Both the position numbers and the translations under genes were made by a program. Below the pieces are notes generated by a model. The model was not told the origin of the DNA. It ran no database searches and saw only the letters and a program-made list of their open reading frames with translations. Positions 52,723 to 64,000 of a stretch of DNA of 64,000 bases are shown piece by piece (the first letter of the stretch is position 1; each line of letters begins with the position of its first letter). The DNA is from Verrucomicrobiota bacterium (lineage in GTDB: Bacteria > Verrucomicrobiota > Verrucomicrobiae > Opitutales > CG1-02-43-26), in contig JABDAI010000002.1 of NCBI GenBank assembly GCA_013289195.1, positions 1 through 64,000 of the forward strand, read 5' to 3'.

Positions 52723-54237
52723 ATGATTGACACGAGCAAAAATCGTCTAGCTCCTCCCACAATAATTGTCATCTTTGGCGCCTCTGGTGATCTCACAGCA
52801 CGAAAACTTATTCCTGCGCTTTTTAATCTTGCCCAAGATAGTCTTCTGCCTTCCAACTTTTACTTAATTGGCTTTGGCCGCACAAAACTCACTTCGGAAG
52901 AATTCGCTGCTTCAGCGAGAGAAAATATCTCAAAATATTCTCGCCGTCCCTTTAATGAAGAAATTTGGGCTCCTATCGAACATCATTTATATTTCCAAAC
53001 AGGTAATTATGACGATCCCAAAGCATTCAAAATTCTTAAAGATCACATTCTCGATATCGAAAAAAAAATCGATTGTGAACTTCAAATTTTATTCTACATT
53101 TCTACCCCTCCTGATCTTTTTAAATTTATATTAGAAAACCTTGGTTCCAGCGGCCTTGCAAGTCATCATAAGGGCACTTCACTCATTAGTAAAATTATTA
53201 TTGAAAAACCTTTTGGGCATGACTTCAATTCTGCAAAAGAGTTGAACTGCATCATTCGAAAAGAATTCTCTGAAGACCAAATTTACCGAATCGATCACTA
53301 TCTTGGAAAAGAAACCGTTCAAAACCTCTTAGTCCAACGCTTCGCTAATTCTATCTTTGAACCTATTTGGAATTTTAAATACGTCGAATATGTTGAAATC
53401 ACCGTCGCAGAAGATATCGGCGTTGAAGCTCGCAGCGGCTATTATGATCAAAGTGGGGCTCTACGGGACATGATCCAAAATCATACAATGCAGCTTTTGA
53501 GCCTCGTTGCTATGGAACCCCCTATTTCAACCAAGCCGGAAGATATTCGCGATGAAAAGGTAAAACTTCTTAAGGCCATTCAACCGATAAATCTTCAACT
53601 TCACCGCAATGACGTCGTCCGCGCACAATATACTCAGGGCTTAATTCATGGCCATAAAGTCAAAGGCTACTTAGAGGAAAAAGATATCAAACCTCATTCT
53701 ACGACCGAAACTTACATCGCGCTGCGGCTAAATATCAACAATTGGCGTTGGAATGGCGTCCCTTTCTACATACGTTCTGGCAAACGGATGACTCGGCGAA
53801 TTAGCGAAATTGCCATCCACTTTCGCTACCCCCCCGCCTATCTTTTTAAAGAGTCCAATAAAGTTGAGCTCTCTCAAAATGTTTTCGTGATTCAAATTCA
53901 ACCTGATGAAGGCACTACGCTTCTTTTCAATTCTAAAATCCCTGGTTTAGAAACCCGCATCGAACCGGTGGAAATGCACTTCCAATATGCCACTACTTTT
54001 GGTTCTAATACTCCAGAAGCCTATGAACGGCTCATCCTAGATGCCATCCTCGGCGATAGTACTCTTTTTATTCGCGGTGATGAAACCGAAACTTCTTGGA
54101 AACTTTATACGCCTATCCTCGAATTCTGGGAAAATAGTGGTTCTAAAGGTCTCGAAACCTATTCAGCAGGATCCTGGGGCCCCATTGCCGCTGATCTCCT
54201 TCTTGCACAATCGAAACACTCTTGGAGGATTTATTAA
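52723..54237 (+). CDS. zwf: glucose-6-phosphate 1-dehydrogenase
   Basis: Catalyses the first step of the oxidative pentose phosphate pathway, making NADPH. It has 504 residues. The coenzyme fold shows IFGASGDLTARKL (residues 18-30), the substrate motif EKPFGHD and the active-site RIDHYLGKE with Asp191 and His192. The C-terminal domain is complete. The pgl gene follows with a 7-bp gap, a pairing common in bacteria. No gnd is in the window. The wobble positions favour C, unlike the AT-rich accessory genes. Confidence 0.95.
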   Translation: MIDTSKNRLAPPTIIVIFGASGDLTARKLIPALFNLAQDSLLPSNFYLIGFGRTKLTSEEFAASARENISKYSRRPFNEEIWAPIEHHLYFQTGNYDDPKAFKILKDHILDIEKKIDCELQILFYISTPPDLFKFILENLGSSGLASHHKGTSLISKIIIEKPFGHDFNSAKELNCIIRKEFSEDQIYRIDHYLGKETVQNLLVQRFANSIFEPIWNFKYVEYVEITVAEDIGVEARSGYYDQSGALRDMIQNHTMQLLSLVAMEPPISTKPEDIRDEKVKLLKAIQPINLQLHRNDVVRAQYTQGLIHGHKVKGYLEEKDIKPHSTTETYIALRLNINNWRWNGVPFYIRSGKRMTRRISEIAIHFRYPPAYLFKESNKVELSQNVFVIQIQPDEGTTLLFNSKIPGLETRIEPVEMHFQYATTFGSNTPEAYERLILDAILGDSTLFIRGDETETSWKLYTPILEFWENSGSKGLETYSAGSWGPIAADLLLAQSKHSWRIY

Positions 54238-54244
54238 TAGTTCT

Positions 54245-54973
54245 ATGCATCAAATCCAATCTGAATTCGGCAATCTTTTTATCCTTGATCAGTCAGCTAT
54301 TTTTAAAAAAATTGTTCAGGAAATTGAGGATAGCTTTAAGAATGTCGATCATAATACCGATCAACAATTCTCCATCGGGCTCACTGGAGGCTCAACTCCC
54401 AAAGCTTTCTACAAATGGGTGGTCGATCAAAACGCCCTTAAAAAACAGCTTCTCACTCATGCTTTATGGATGACAAGCGACGAACGCTACGTGCCCTTGG
54501 AAAGCCCTGAAAGTAATTTTGGTAATGCAGATCATCTAATGCTAACACCTCTGGGCGTTCCTGAAAAAAATAAATGCCCTTGGTCTGTTTCCGACGCTCC
54601 TGAGCATGCAGCTAAAATTTACAATGATCGTTTTCCTCCAAATATCTGCTTCAGTTTATGCTTTCTAGGCATGGGTGAAGATTGCCATATCGCGTCCATT
54701 TTTCCACAGAGCCCTCTAATTTCTACCCATTCTTCTGAAAATTTTACTTCAATCATTGTTCCTGAAAAAGGAACACGTTTAACCATCACGCCTACCGGTC
54801 TCAACCATTGTGATAAAATTATTATGTTAGTTACTGGGAGTAGCAAAAGCTCTGCTCTTAAAAAAGTTCTTCAAGGTTCTTTCGATCCAGATGAAAAGCC
54901 TGCCCAACTTCACAAAAATTGGTCCTCTAAAGTGACTTGGTTAATCGATCCTGCTGCCGCAAAAGATTTATAA
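54245..54973 (+). CDS. pgl: 6-phosphogluconolactonase
   Basis: Hydrolyses 6-phosphogluconolactone, the product of the enzyme encoded upstream. The ATG at 54245, 7 bp after the zwf stop, gives 242 residues. The frame is open further upstream, inside zwf, but that extension is not plausible. Family motifs are IGLTGGSTPKAFYKWV, LWMTSDERYVPLESPESNFG and CFLGMGEDCHIASIFP. This is the NagB-like PGL (DevB) type. It ends about 90 bp before the tRNA gene. Confidence 0.92.
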   Translation: MHQIQSEFGNLFILDQSAIFKKIVQEIEDSFKNVDHNTDQQFSIGLTGGSTPKAFYKWVVDQNALKKQLLTHALWMTSDERYVPLESPESNFGNADHLMLTPLGVPEKNKCPWSVSDAPEHAAKIYNDRFPPNICFSLCFLGMGEDCHIASIFPQSPLISTHSSENFTSIIVPEKGTRLTITPTGLNHCDKIIMLVTGSSKSSALKKVLQGSFDPDEKPAQLHKNWSSKVTWLIDPAAAKDL

Positions 54974-55020
54974 GCCTCGGTGCGGAATAAGTTTTTCCCA
55001 AAAATTCTTCTGTTAAATTA

Positions 55021-55050
55021 TTGACAATTACTCTATTTTTCCCCTATATT
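55021..55050 (+). promoter_or_regulatory. sigma-70-type promoter of tRNA-Lys
   Basis: TTGACA (55021-55026), 18-bp spacer and TATATT (55045-55050). The expected start point is about 10 bp before the mature tRNA. A perfect -35 box directly upstream of a tRNA is convincing. Confidence 0.75.
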
Positions 55051-55065
55051 ACGGGCTCATCATTT

Positions 55066-55137
55066 GGGTCGGTAGCTCAATGGTAGAGCAGTGGCCTTTT
55101 AAGCCATTGGTTGTGGGTTCGAGCCCCACCCGACCCA
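55066..55137 (+). tRNA. tRNA-Lys (UUU)
   Basis: A 72-nt cloverleaf. The acceptor stem GGGTCGG pairs with CCGACCC; the D arm is GCTC/GAGC with loop AATGGTA; the anticodon arm GTGGC/GCCAT encloses CTTTTAA, giving anticodon TTT; the T arm GTGGG/CCCAC has the loop TTCGAGC. The discriminator is A, and CCA is not encoded. The D loop is short, as in some Lys tRNAs. Confidence 0.95.
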
Positions 55138-55164
55138 CTTTTTTTTTAGAAAAATACCGAGTTT

Positions 55165-56280
55165 CTACTCAGTCTTTTTCTTCAATATTGTACTCGCTCT
55201 TGTCACTAAGTGCTTCATATTCTCTGTTTCAGATATATTTTTCTCAAGAACTGGAAAAAAAGTCCCAGTAACCGTTACCACATTATCCTTTCCTGGAAAT
55301 AAATAGGTATAGCTCCCGTTTTCATGCTTAACATAAATGGCATAGTCCATTCTGCCCTCTCCTTCGATACTCATTGTATGACTCACCAACATCTCATCAT
55401 CTTTTTTATCCTTTTCCTTTAATTCTAAACCGATACAGTTAAATATTATCCCTGCTCCCATATCCATACATTCTTGCAACGTATTTATTTTTCTTTTCAC
55501 AAATTTTACTCCTAACATCTTTCCTTCCTCCATCATTTCTTTCATCATCGATGCCGTATCAATTGCAAAACTCTTATATTTTAATGCCGAAACACGATCC
55601 TTCTGCCCCACATCTATATCAACAATACTTGGCATCGGAATCACTGCACTACTTCTAGGTAATTTTACTTTCCCAGACTCATCGACTATATATAAATCAA
55701 TCGGCCTAACGCTCTTATTTGCCCTTTCATTAGCCCAACGCGCGTATACCTCATAAGAACTTTCTTCAAGACGGTCTCGTATATTATCATCTTTTTCTTC
55801 TCTTCTTAAAAAAGGGATAAATACCCCTACCTTAACATCCGATAATATGTTAGGCGAAAATTCTTCAGCATACACTGTTACAGAAAACCCTTCTTCCCCT
55901 GCCAGTCGATTTGCCAACATCAAACTATTGACCCCACCTCCTAATACCACCACCTTCTCCTCCTTTGGAATCATTGGCTTTTTGATCAATTCATATCCCT
56001 TATACATACGCTCAAACGCTAGCTTAACACTTCCAGGTGCATATGTCCATCCATGACCCCCAAAACCGTAATTATCTACGAACACAACTGGTTTGCCCTC
56101 ATGATAATGTACCTTGGTCTTGATAGTAATGTTCCCACCTAGGCGCATCCCCATTTTTTTATTAACCACCTGCATTCCCGAAAAATCAGGAACATCTAAA
56201 CTCACGACTTCAGCCCCTTTTGCCCCTAACATTAGTAAGAAAGCGCCAATAATCACATTGTTATATAATTTATATTTCAT
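55165..56280 (-). CDS. FAD-dependent oxidoreductase, D-amino-acid-oxidase-like with permuted motif order
   Basis: I prefer the ATG at 56280 (371 residues), which begins with a signal peptide (MKYKLYNNVIIGAFLLMLGA); an ATG at 56301 adds seven residues. Numbering from 56301: NYGFGGHGWT at 77-86, which in D-amino-acid oxidases is the C-terminal FAD/substrate motif, comes first, preceded by GMRLGG (51-56). Then VVVLGGGVNSLMLANRL (117-133), normally N-terminal, follows. IIFNCIGLEL (285-294) and VVTVTGTFFP (341-350) match the usual NCTG and GGT segments and lie near the C-terminus. The order is therefore that of a circular permutation. Exported location is also unusual for this family. The substrate is unknown; the coding strand is G-rich. 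Confidence 0.65.
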   Translation of the reverse strand: MKYKLYNNVIIGAFLLMLGAKGAEVVSLDVPDFSGMQVVNKKMGMRLGGNITIKTKVHYHEGKPVVFVDNYGFGGHGWTYAPGSVKLAFERMYKGYELIKKPMIPKEEKVVVLGGGVNSLMLANRLAGEEGFSVTVYAEEFSPNILSDVKVGVFIPFLRREEKDDNIRDRLEESSYEVYARWANERANKSVRPIDLYIVDESGKVKLPRSSAVIPMPSIVDIDVGQKDRVSALKYKSFAIDTASMMKEMMEEGKMLGVKFVKRKINTLQECMDMGAGIIFNCIGLELKEKDKKDDEMLVSHTMSIEGEGRMDYAIYVKHENGSYTYLFPGKDNVVTVTGTFFPVLEKNISETENMKHLVTRASTILKKKTE

Positions 56281-56441
56281 AAAATTAAAAAGATCTTTCA
56301 CTGTTTAAAATAAAACATTTTCCCAGAAACTTCTTAGTTTGTCACTGTTTTTCTTACAGTCTATCAGTTCTTATAAGTATGTTTAACGGCGGAAGATTTT
56401 AAAGATGACAAACAAACAATACGCTTTTACACCCAAGGTCT

Positions 56442-59400
56442 TTATAAGTCATAGTTTACGTCGGGAATAGAAAAATCAGGCTTTTCTTCTTGCCTGTCAT
56501 CCGTAAATTCAGAGTCGTAATTTGTCTGTTCAGGTTCCAATTCCGGATCAATTGAATTTTTCTTCACTTGCAGTGCTTCAGATTCAGTTTCAACATGAAT
56601 TGGATTTTGTTTTTCTAAATTTTCTTGAAGTTGCTTTCCTTGTTCTAAAATCTCCTGGAGCTCCTTTTGTTCTTTCATTTCAGCTATAGACATATCATCG
56701 CAATTTTTCTGTTTAGGTTCGGAATTTATTGGATTTGGACCATTTTGTACTTGCTCTATTTCTGAACTACTTTTGATCGGATTTTGTTTTTCTAAATCCT
56801 CTACATCTTGAATCTCTAATGCTTGCACAGACGATTCCTCTAACATTTTACTGCCCTTGAGAGATTTTTGATTAGTCGAATCCAAGACTTTCTCATCAGT
56901 CTCAATACCGATTAATTTTTGGAGTGCTTCAAGATCTTTTGACTGGTTGGGTGTTTCCAAAAGCTTAAAATCATTATTTCCATAATCCACTTCTTTGATA
57001 TCAGCATTAGATTCAGTAACGCCTAATGTTATAATCTTTAATGATTCATTTTTGATAATTATATTTAATAAAGGCGATTCATTAAGATAAATATTCATAG
57101 CCAACGAATTTAGTCCAGCAAACCAAACACAATCATTAATATTTTTCCCAAAAATTAAACAAGGAACAGTTCCCATAATGGTTCCACTAAAACTATAACC
57201 TATAGAGTATATATCCTTCGACCAACTATTTATACCAATTCCGATATCAGATAAAGAGAATAATAATACTCCATCAATCCACTTGCCAATGCTAGTATAA
57301 GGATAAGAATAATAATTAAAAAAAGAAGAAATGGCTACACCGTAACTCAATGACAATATGTGGCCCAGAACAATATTGTTACTATCTGTTATAGGATAAA
57401 TCATTCTTGCCGCATTGACCACACGAGCAACCATCCATCGATCTGATTCAAAAAATGGCCGGGTATAAGACCAATGACTTGCTTGAGCAGCAAAAGTCAA
57501 AATAATACTTCCAGTCATTGCTCCAACAAAAGCACTTCCTACTGTATCCATTATAAAAGTAATTATCTCATAGACTGAGGAACCAGTACCTCTAATGATA
57601 GCAGCAAGATAGCCTAGAACTGAAAATCCTATCAGATATTTTAAAGCAAAATCACTCACAAATTTGTTGCTATCAAAGTAGTATCTTGCATAGTTTCGAT
57701 TCCCTCCGGAAAAGTAAAGGTACGCTTCATCTTTAAAAGTTTGATCGCGTTGCCTAATAACATATACGTTACCTCCTATAGCACCTAAGATTAACCCAGT
57801 ACTTCCGAGAATAATAGCCCCCCAAATACCTTCATAGAGTAAATTGACAATGACATTTGATACTAAGCCTGATTTCAATCCTTTAACAAAGCCCAAGGTC
57901 CCACTTGCAACGGACATCATTACATAGGCTTGATTAGGTTTACGTGTAAAAACTATAGATCCAATTGTAAGTCCAATTGTAAGAGGAACGATAGTAACAG
58001 CCGCAACAACAAAAGCACTTGTACCCTGAGTTGTTTGTTTATTTGGTTCATAGTGAAATAATATTTCCATCAATTGATTGTGTTCCAGTTGATTGTCACT
58101 GTTGAAAATTAGTTCAGATTGGGTGTTTTCAAAGTTTTTATCGGCTTTATTTATATTTATAATGCTATTTATTCTATTGAGATGTTGTTGATAAAGCAGC
58201 TGGTTTGGGTCAATCTTTGCAGCCTGTTCAATAGCTTTTTTTGCCGCATGATAATTTTTCCGTTGAAAGTAAGAGATACCTAGATTATTGAAATATACTG
58301 CATTATTACTATCTGATTTTGTGAGTTTTTCAAAAATTAATATTGATTCACGAAAATTACCTGATTTATAAAAAGCGATGCCTAAATTATTATAATAGGA
58401 TACTTTATTTGGATTATTAATTATAGCTTTACTATAATACTGAATTGCTTTAGAATAATTACGTGAAAGAAAATAAGCATCTCCCATATTATTATAACAG
58501 CTATCATTACATACTGATTTTTGTTCGAGTTGTTGGTATAATTTTATTGCTTTATTATAATTTTTAAGTTTTACATAAATATGTGCTTCTTCATTATAAT
58601 AAAAAATTTCAGACTTATTATTTTCTTGCGCTTTAACATAAGCATGAGCTGCTTCAATATAAAAGCCATATTCATAATATATCGCGGCTATTGCAGCAAA
58701 AAACTCAGATTGATATTTATAAACGGGCGTTTGGGGCATTATTTTTAAAAATCTGTTCTTAATATCATTATTATAATTTTTTTTACCCACCATTCTTTGT
58801 ATTATCCTCTCATAGGCTTCTTTATAAGCTCCAGATTCTCCATACAAATCTATTAATTTTTCATTATAAAAATCTTTGATTGCTGGTGTTATACAGTAAT
58901 CGAAGGCTTCTATATATTCTTTAATAGCTTCAGGATAATTGTATTTACTGGTTGCATAAGTTTCAGCTAGCCCTGCATGATAAGAATGTTCTGCAGGATT
59001 TGTTTGCAATAGTTGCTTATAAATGGATAATGCTTTGTCGAATTGACCCAGTTTAAGATAAATATTGCTCACAGAGGCAATATAATGCTGTTCTCTATTT
59101 TCAATAAATTTTGAGCTTTTCTTATCCAAAAACTTTAAAGCTAACTTATAATTTTCTAATGCTTCTTCAAACTTTCCAGATAAATAATAAGCTCCACCAA
59201 GTCCAGCATAATGCAAATGTGATTGGCTAATTGCATTGGCTTCTTTATAACTATTTATTGAATTTTCGTAATAAGCTTCTGCATTTTCACCCACTAAAGT
59301 ATACTCTAAATATAAGTCGGCTAATTTATGATGATAATTATCTGTTTTATTTAAGGCTATTGCCTGTAGATAATATTTTTCAGCACTTTTGTAATTAGCC

Positions 59401-61046
59401 ATTTGAAGTTCTATATCCCCTATATATTCATGACAATTTGCATTTGAATTATCAATTTTTAGAGCAGTTCTATATTTAATTAAAGCCTCATCATACCTTC
59501 CTAGTATAAAATACAAATTACCTAAATTAACCTGCTCATCATAACTATTTGAATTCTTTAAAACTAAAATCTTGTTTTTGTGATTCGTTAATAAATTATT
59601 ATTTAATAACGAATAAAGTGGATGATGAATATTAGAGTTGATTGCGGTGATAAACATATCAACAGCCTCTAAATGCATTCCAAGAGCGAAATAACTTTCT
59701 CCTGTCTTTATGTAATACGGTTCATTTTCAGAACCCTGTTCTTTAGCATACTCAATGGCTTTTAAATACTGCTTTAAAGCTCTATCATTTTCTCCTTGTG
59801 AAGTATAAAGTTGACCTAAATAATAATAACTTACATGAGAGCCATTATTAAGTTCTATGGCTTTCCAAAAATTAGTTTCTGCTGATTTTTCGTTACCTAT
59901 GAATAAATAAGCGATGCCACGTGCAATATAATATTCACTAATAGAATTAATTTTAACTAATTTGTCTAAAACAATAATAGCCGCATTATAATTTTTTACT
60001 TCTATAAAAGATAAACCTAAATATAATAATGTTTTTTGATCACTTGGATTAAAAGTTAAAGCTTTATTATACTCTTTTATCGCTTCAAGAAATAATCCCA
60101 TTTTCCCCTTTACAAAACCAAGTCTCGCAAAGTATTCAAACTTTCCTGAATCAATATCTATTGCTTTTTGGAAAAATTTGGCTGCCTGAATGAAATCTTC
60201 TTTTTTTTCATAACAACTAGCTATATTATAATAATATATATCACTACTGAATTCATTATTAGCAATAGTTATAATCTTATTTAACTGCAAAATGGCCTCA
60301 TCATATCTTTGCTGATTGTAATAAAGAGAGGATAAACTAAGAAGTATATTATTTTCCAATATTTTATCATTATTTGCAAAGGCTAAAGCTTGTTTATACT
60401 CTATTGCCGACTCTCCAAATTTTCTGAGCTCAAATAGTATGTCAGCTTTTTTTAATATATATAATGGATTATTGGGATCTATTTCTATTGCTTTAGCAAT
60501 TGTCTCCAAAGCATCCATAAAAAGCTTTTCTTCGATTAAAAATTCGGTACGTCTAACATAGTTATCTGCCAAATAACCGGATTTTACATAATTTAATATA
60601 TAATCCCCAAGGTATAGTAATGACTGTGCAACTGCATATTTAAACGTCAAACTATTTATTAAGCTGGTTAATTCTTTAGTAGAGCTAAGTCCTATATCTC
60701 TTAACCCACTTTCTAAATTAGTAGAAGCACTTAACCCAGCATTTTTTAGAGATTTTTTCAAATTTAAAATCGTTGCTGCATCTGCTCCAAAACTTTTCGC
60801 TGAACCTTGCAAATTTAAAGCTTTTGCTGCCTCAACACCTGCGTTTTTTAAAGCTTCTTTTAAATCTAACGCCCTTGCTGCTTCAACACCAAAATTCCTT
60901 GTGCTTCCTTCTAAATTTAATACTTTTACCGCTTCAAGGCCAAATTTTTCCATACCCTCCTTGATTTTTTCAGCCCCTTTTTCTCCAGAATGTTCGAACC
61001 ATCTGTTAGGTGTAAATATGCTACCTAAATCATTCCAAAAACTCAT
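56442..61046 (-). CDS. 1534-residue TPR protein with 17-residue repeats, membrane region and acidic tail
   Basis: A very large protein without a signal peptide. Residues 34-130 consist of six ~17-residue amphipathic repeats (such as NFGVEAARALDLKEALK and NAGVEAAKALNLQGSAK). Residues about 160-990 form a long run of roughly 23 TPR units, for example YYYNIASCYEKKEDFIQAAK and YYNNLGIAFYKSGNFRESIL. A hydrophobic, Gly-rich region at about 1003-1320 has several likely membrane helices. The C-terminal ~190 residues are Glu/Gln-rich with recurring NPI motifs (EKQNPIKSSSE; EKQNPIHVETE). The layout suggests a membrane-embedded scaffold with cytoplasmic or host-facing arms. No known family covers the whole. 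It is strongly AT-biased and stands alone. Confidence 0.65.
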   Translation of the reverse strand: MSFWNDLGSIFTPNRWFEHSGEKGAEKIKEGMEKFGLEAVKVLNLEGSTRNFGVEAARALDLKEALKNAGVEAAKALNLQGSAKSFGADAATILNLKKSLKNAGLSASTNLESGLRDIGLSSTKELTSLINSLTFKYAVAQSLLYLGDYILNYVKSGYLADNYVRRTEFLIEEKLFMDALETIAKAIEIDPNNPLYILKKADILFELRKFGESAIEYKQALAFANNDKILENNILLSLSSLYYNQQRYDEAILQLNKIITIANNEFSSDIYYYNIASCYEKKEDFIQAAKFFQKAIDIDSGKFEYFARLGFVKGKMGLFLEAIKEYNKALTFNPSDQKTLLYLGLSFIEVKNYNAAIIVLDKLVKINSISEYYIARGIAYLFIGNEKSAETNFWKAIELNNGSHVSYYYLGQLYTSQGENDRALKQYLKAIEYAKEQGSENEPYYIKTGESYFALGMHLEAVDMFITAINSNIHHPLYSLLNNNLLTNHKNKILVLKNSNSYDEQVNLGNLYFILGRYDEALIKYRTALKIDNSNANCHEYIGDIELQMANYKSAEKYYLQAIALNKTDNYHHKLADLYLEYTLVGENAEAYYENSINSYKEANAISQSHLHYAGLGGAYYLSGKFEEALENYKLALKFLDKKSSKFIENREQHYIASVSNIYLKLGQFDKALSIYKQLLQTNPAEHSYHAGLAETYATSKYNYPEAIKEYIEAFDYCITPAIKDFYNEKLIDLYGESGAYKEAYERIIQRMVGKKNYNNDIKNRFLKIMPQTPVYKYQSEFFAAIAAIYYEYGFYIEAAHAYVKAQENNKSEIFYYNEEAHIYVKLKNYNKAIKLYQQLEQKSVCNDSCYNNMGDAYFLSRNYSKAIQYYSKAIINNPNKVSYYNNLGIAFYKSGNFRESILIFEKLTKSDSNNAVYFNNLGISYFQRKNYHAAKKAIEQAAKIDPNQLLYQQHLNRINSIININKADKNFENTQSELIFNSDNQLEHNQLMEILFHYEPNKQTTQGTSAFVVAAVTIVPLTIGLTIGSIVFTRKPNQAYVMMSVASGTLGFVKGLKSGLVSNVIVNLLYEGIWGAIILGSTGLILGAIGGNVYVIRQRDQTFKDEAYLYFSGGNRNYARYYFDSNKFVSDFALKYLIGFSVLGYLAAIIRGTGSSVYEIITFIMDTVGSAFVGAMTGSIILTFAAQASHWSYTRPFFESDRWMVARVVNAARMIYPITDSNNIVLGHILSLSYGVAISSFFNYYSYPYTSIGKWIDGVLLFSLSDIGIGINSWSKDIYSIGYSFSGTIMGTVPCLIFGKNINDCVWFAGLNSLAMNIYLNESPLLNIIIKNESLKIITLGVTESNADIKEVDYGNNDFKLLETPNQSKDLEALQKLIGIETDEKVLDSTNQKSLKGSKMLEESSVQALEIQDVEDLEKQNPIKSSSEIEQVQNGPNPINSEPKQKNCDDMSIAEMKEQKELQEILEQGKQLQENLEKQNPIHVETESEALQVKKNSIDPELEPEQTNYDSEFTDDRQEEKPDFSIPDVNYDL
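60657..60947 (-). repeat. six 51-bp in-gene repeats (17-residue units)
   Basis: These encode residues 34-130 of the TPR protein. Four complete 17-residue units (34-50, 51-67, 68-84 and 85-101) are followed by two decayed units. The consensus is (N/K/S)(F/A)G-x-(E/D)-A-(A/V)-x-x-L-(N/D)-L-x-x-(S/A)-x-(K/R). A 17-residue amphipathic period suits a helical bundle or membrane-surface helix. Confidence 0.75.
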
Positions 61047-63770
<2,724 letters not shown>

Positions 63771-63789
63771 ATTTCAAAAGAATTTCCTA

Positions 63790-64000
63790 ATGACCACTGA
63801 AACTGAAAAATTAGTCGTAACTAATATTAACGAAATTATGGAAACAGCATACATCGATTATTCGATGTCTGTCATCGTTAGCCGTGCCCTTCCCGATGCC
63901 CGAGACGGTCTAAAACCTGTTCAACGCCGCGTCCTTTATGCCATGCTCCGCGAAGGCCTTCTACAAAGCCGTCCTTTCGACAAATGCGCCGGAGTCGTCG
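63790..64000 (+). CDS. gyrA: DNA gyrase subunit A, N-terminal 70 residues (partial)
   Basis: Opens with ATG at 63790, 19 bp after gyrB, and runs off the window. The visible part reads [20 protein letters not shown] then [20 protein letters not shown], the classic start of GyrA. The segment up to DKCAGVV ends before the catalytic Tyr and the quinolone-resistance region, which are outside the window. It forms an operon with gyrB. Confidence 0.95.
   Translation, partial: MTTETEKLVVTNINEIMETAYIDYSMSVIVSRALPDARDGLKPVQRRVLYAMLREGLLQSRPFDKCAGVV

Noticed and set aside
54041..54244. Extended N-terminus of the lactonase gene inside zwf
   Set aside because: The frame is open by chance across the end of zwf; family alignment starts at the ATG at 54245.

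Overview
The window is AT-rich bacterial DNA with mostly compact coding, a complete-looking type II secretion operon, the tail of a complex I operon, gyrB-gyrA, zwf-pgl and an Mla lipid transporter. It therefore comes from a diderm (Gram-negative) bacterium. Three hints point to the Planctomycetes-Verrucomicrobia-Chlamydiae group: the 'WAPKGYGAAP' form of NuoM, the SecG/LolA-like/GspG-to-GspF gene order, and a soluble ~496-residue protein I associate with that group. Eukaryote-like proteins (F-box-like, HEAT-like, very long TPR) suggest a protist- or host-associated lifestyle. The lineage is an inference; no rRNA is present to settle it.

Layout. 1-200: cut end of an ISAs1-type insertion sequence. 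276-3264: ketoacyl synthase, acyl carrier protein and CrtI-like FAD oxidoreductase mini-cluster. 3473-8254: ABCD-type ABC transporter and a TPR protein diverging from a very AT-rich spacer. 8263-13548: nuoKLMN only, with a 143-bp MITE just upstream where nuoJ would be expected. 13949-18110: fast-evolving unknowns, including an 81-residue-repeat protein and an F-box-like protein. 18297-32109: P1B metal ATPase, exbBD, a PLP enzyme of the cystathionine family, amidohydrolase, P3A-type H+-ATPase, orphan histidine kinase, a second possible F-box-like protein, a conserved unknown and SppA. 32195-32696: ParD-like antitoxin with a ParE-like toxin carrying an internal stop. 32721-45208: type II secretion operon (F, E, C-like, D, M, L, K, J, I, H, G), LolA-like protein and SecG. 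45306-47048: large palindrome, ParB and a LysM protein. 47327-52409: small proteins, SixA and MlaE/F/D plus an auxiliary lipoprotein. 52723-55137: zwf, pgl and tRNA-Lys. 55165-61046: a FAD enzyme that looks circularly permuted, and a 1534-residue TPR/membrane protein. 61266-64000: gyrB and the start of gyrA.

How the genes fit together. The core genes describe a respiring organism with an envelope energised by Nuo, an H+-ATPase and ExbBD, an outer membrane maintained by Mla and LolA-like proteins, and protein export through Sec and type II secretion. The accessory genes are AT-richer and carry internal repeats.

Most notable observations: (i) the apparently permuted D-amino-acid-oxidase-like protein; (ii) the 1534-residue protein with six 17-residue N-terminal repeats; (iii) a dispersed repeat family ending in CCGAAACTGAGGT, including a 170-bp palindrome beside parB; (iv) a MITE with perfect 16-bp ends and a 3-bp target duplication; (v) almost no Shine-Dalgarno sequences before start codons; (vi) type II pseudopilins with Ala instead of Gly before the cleavage site.
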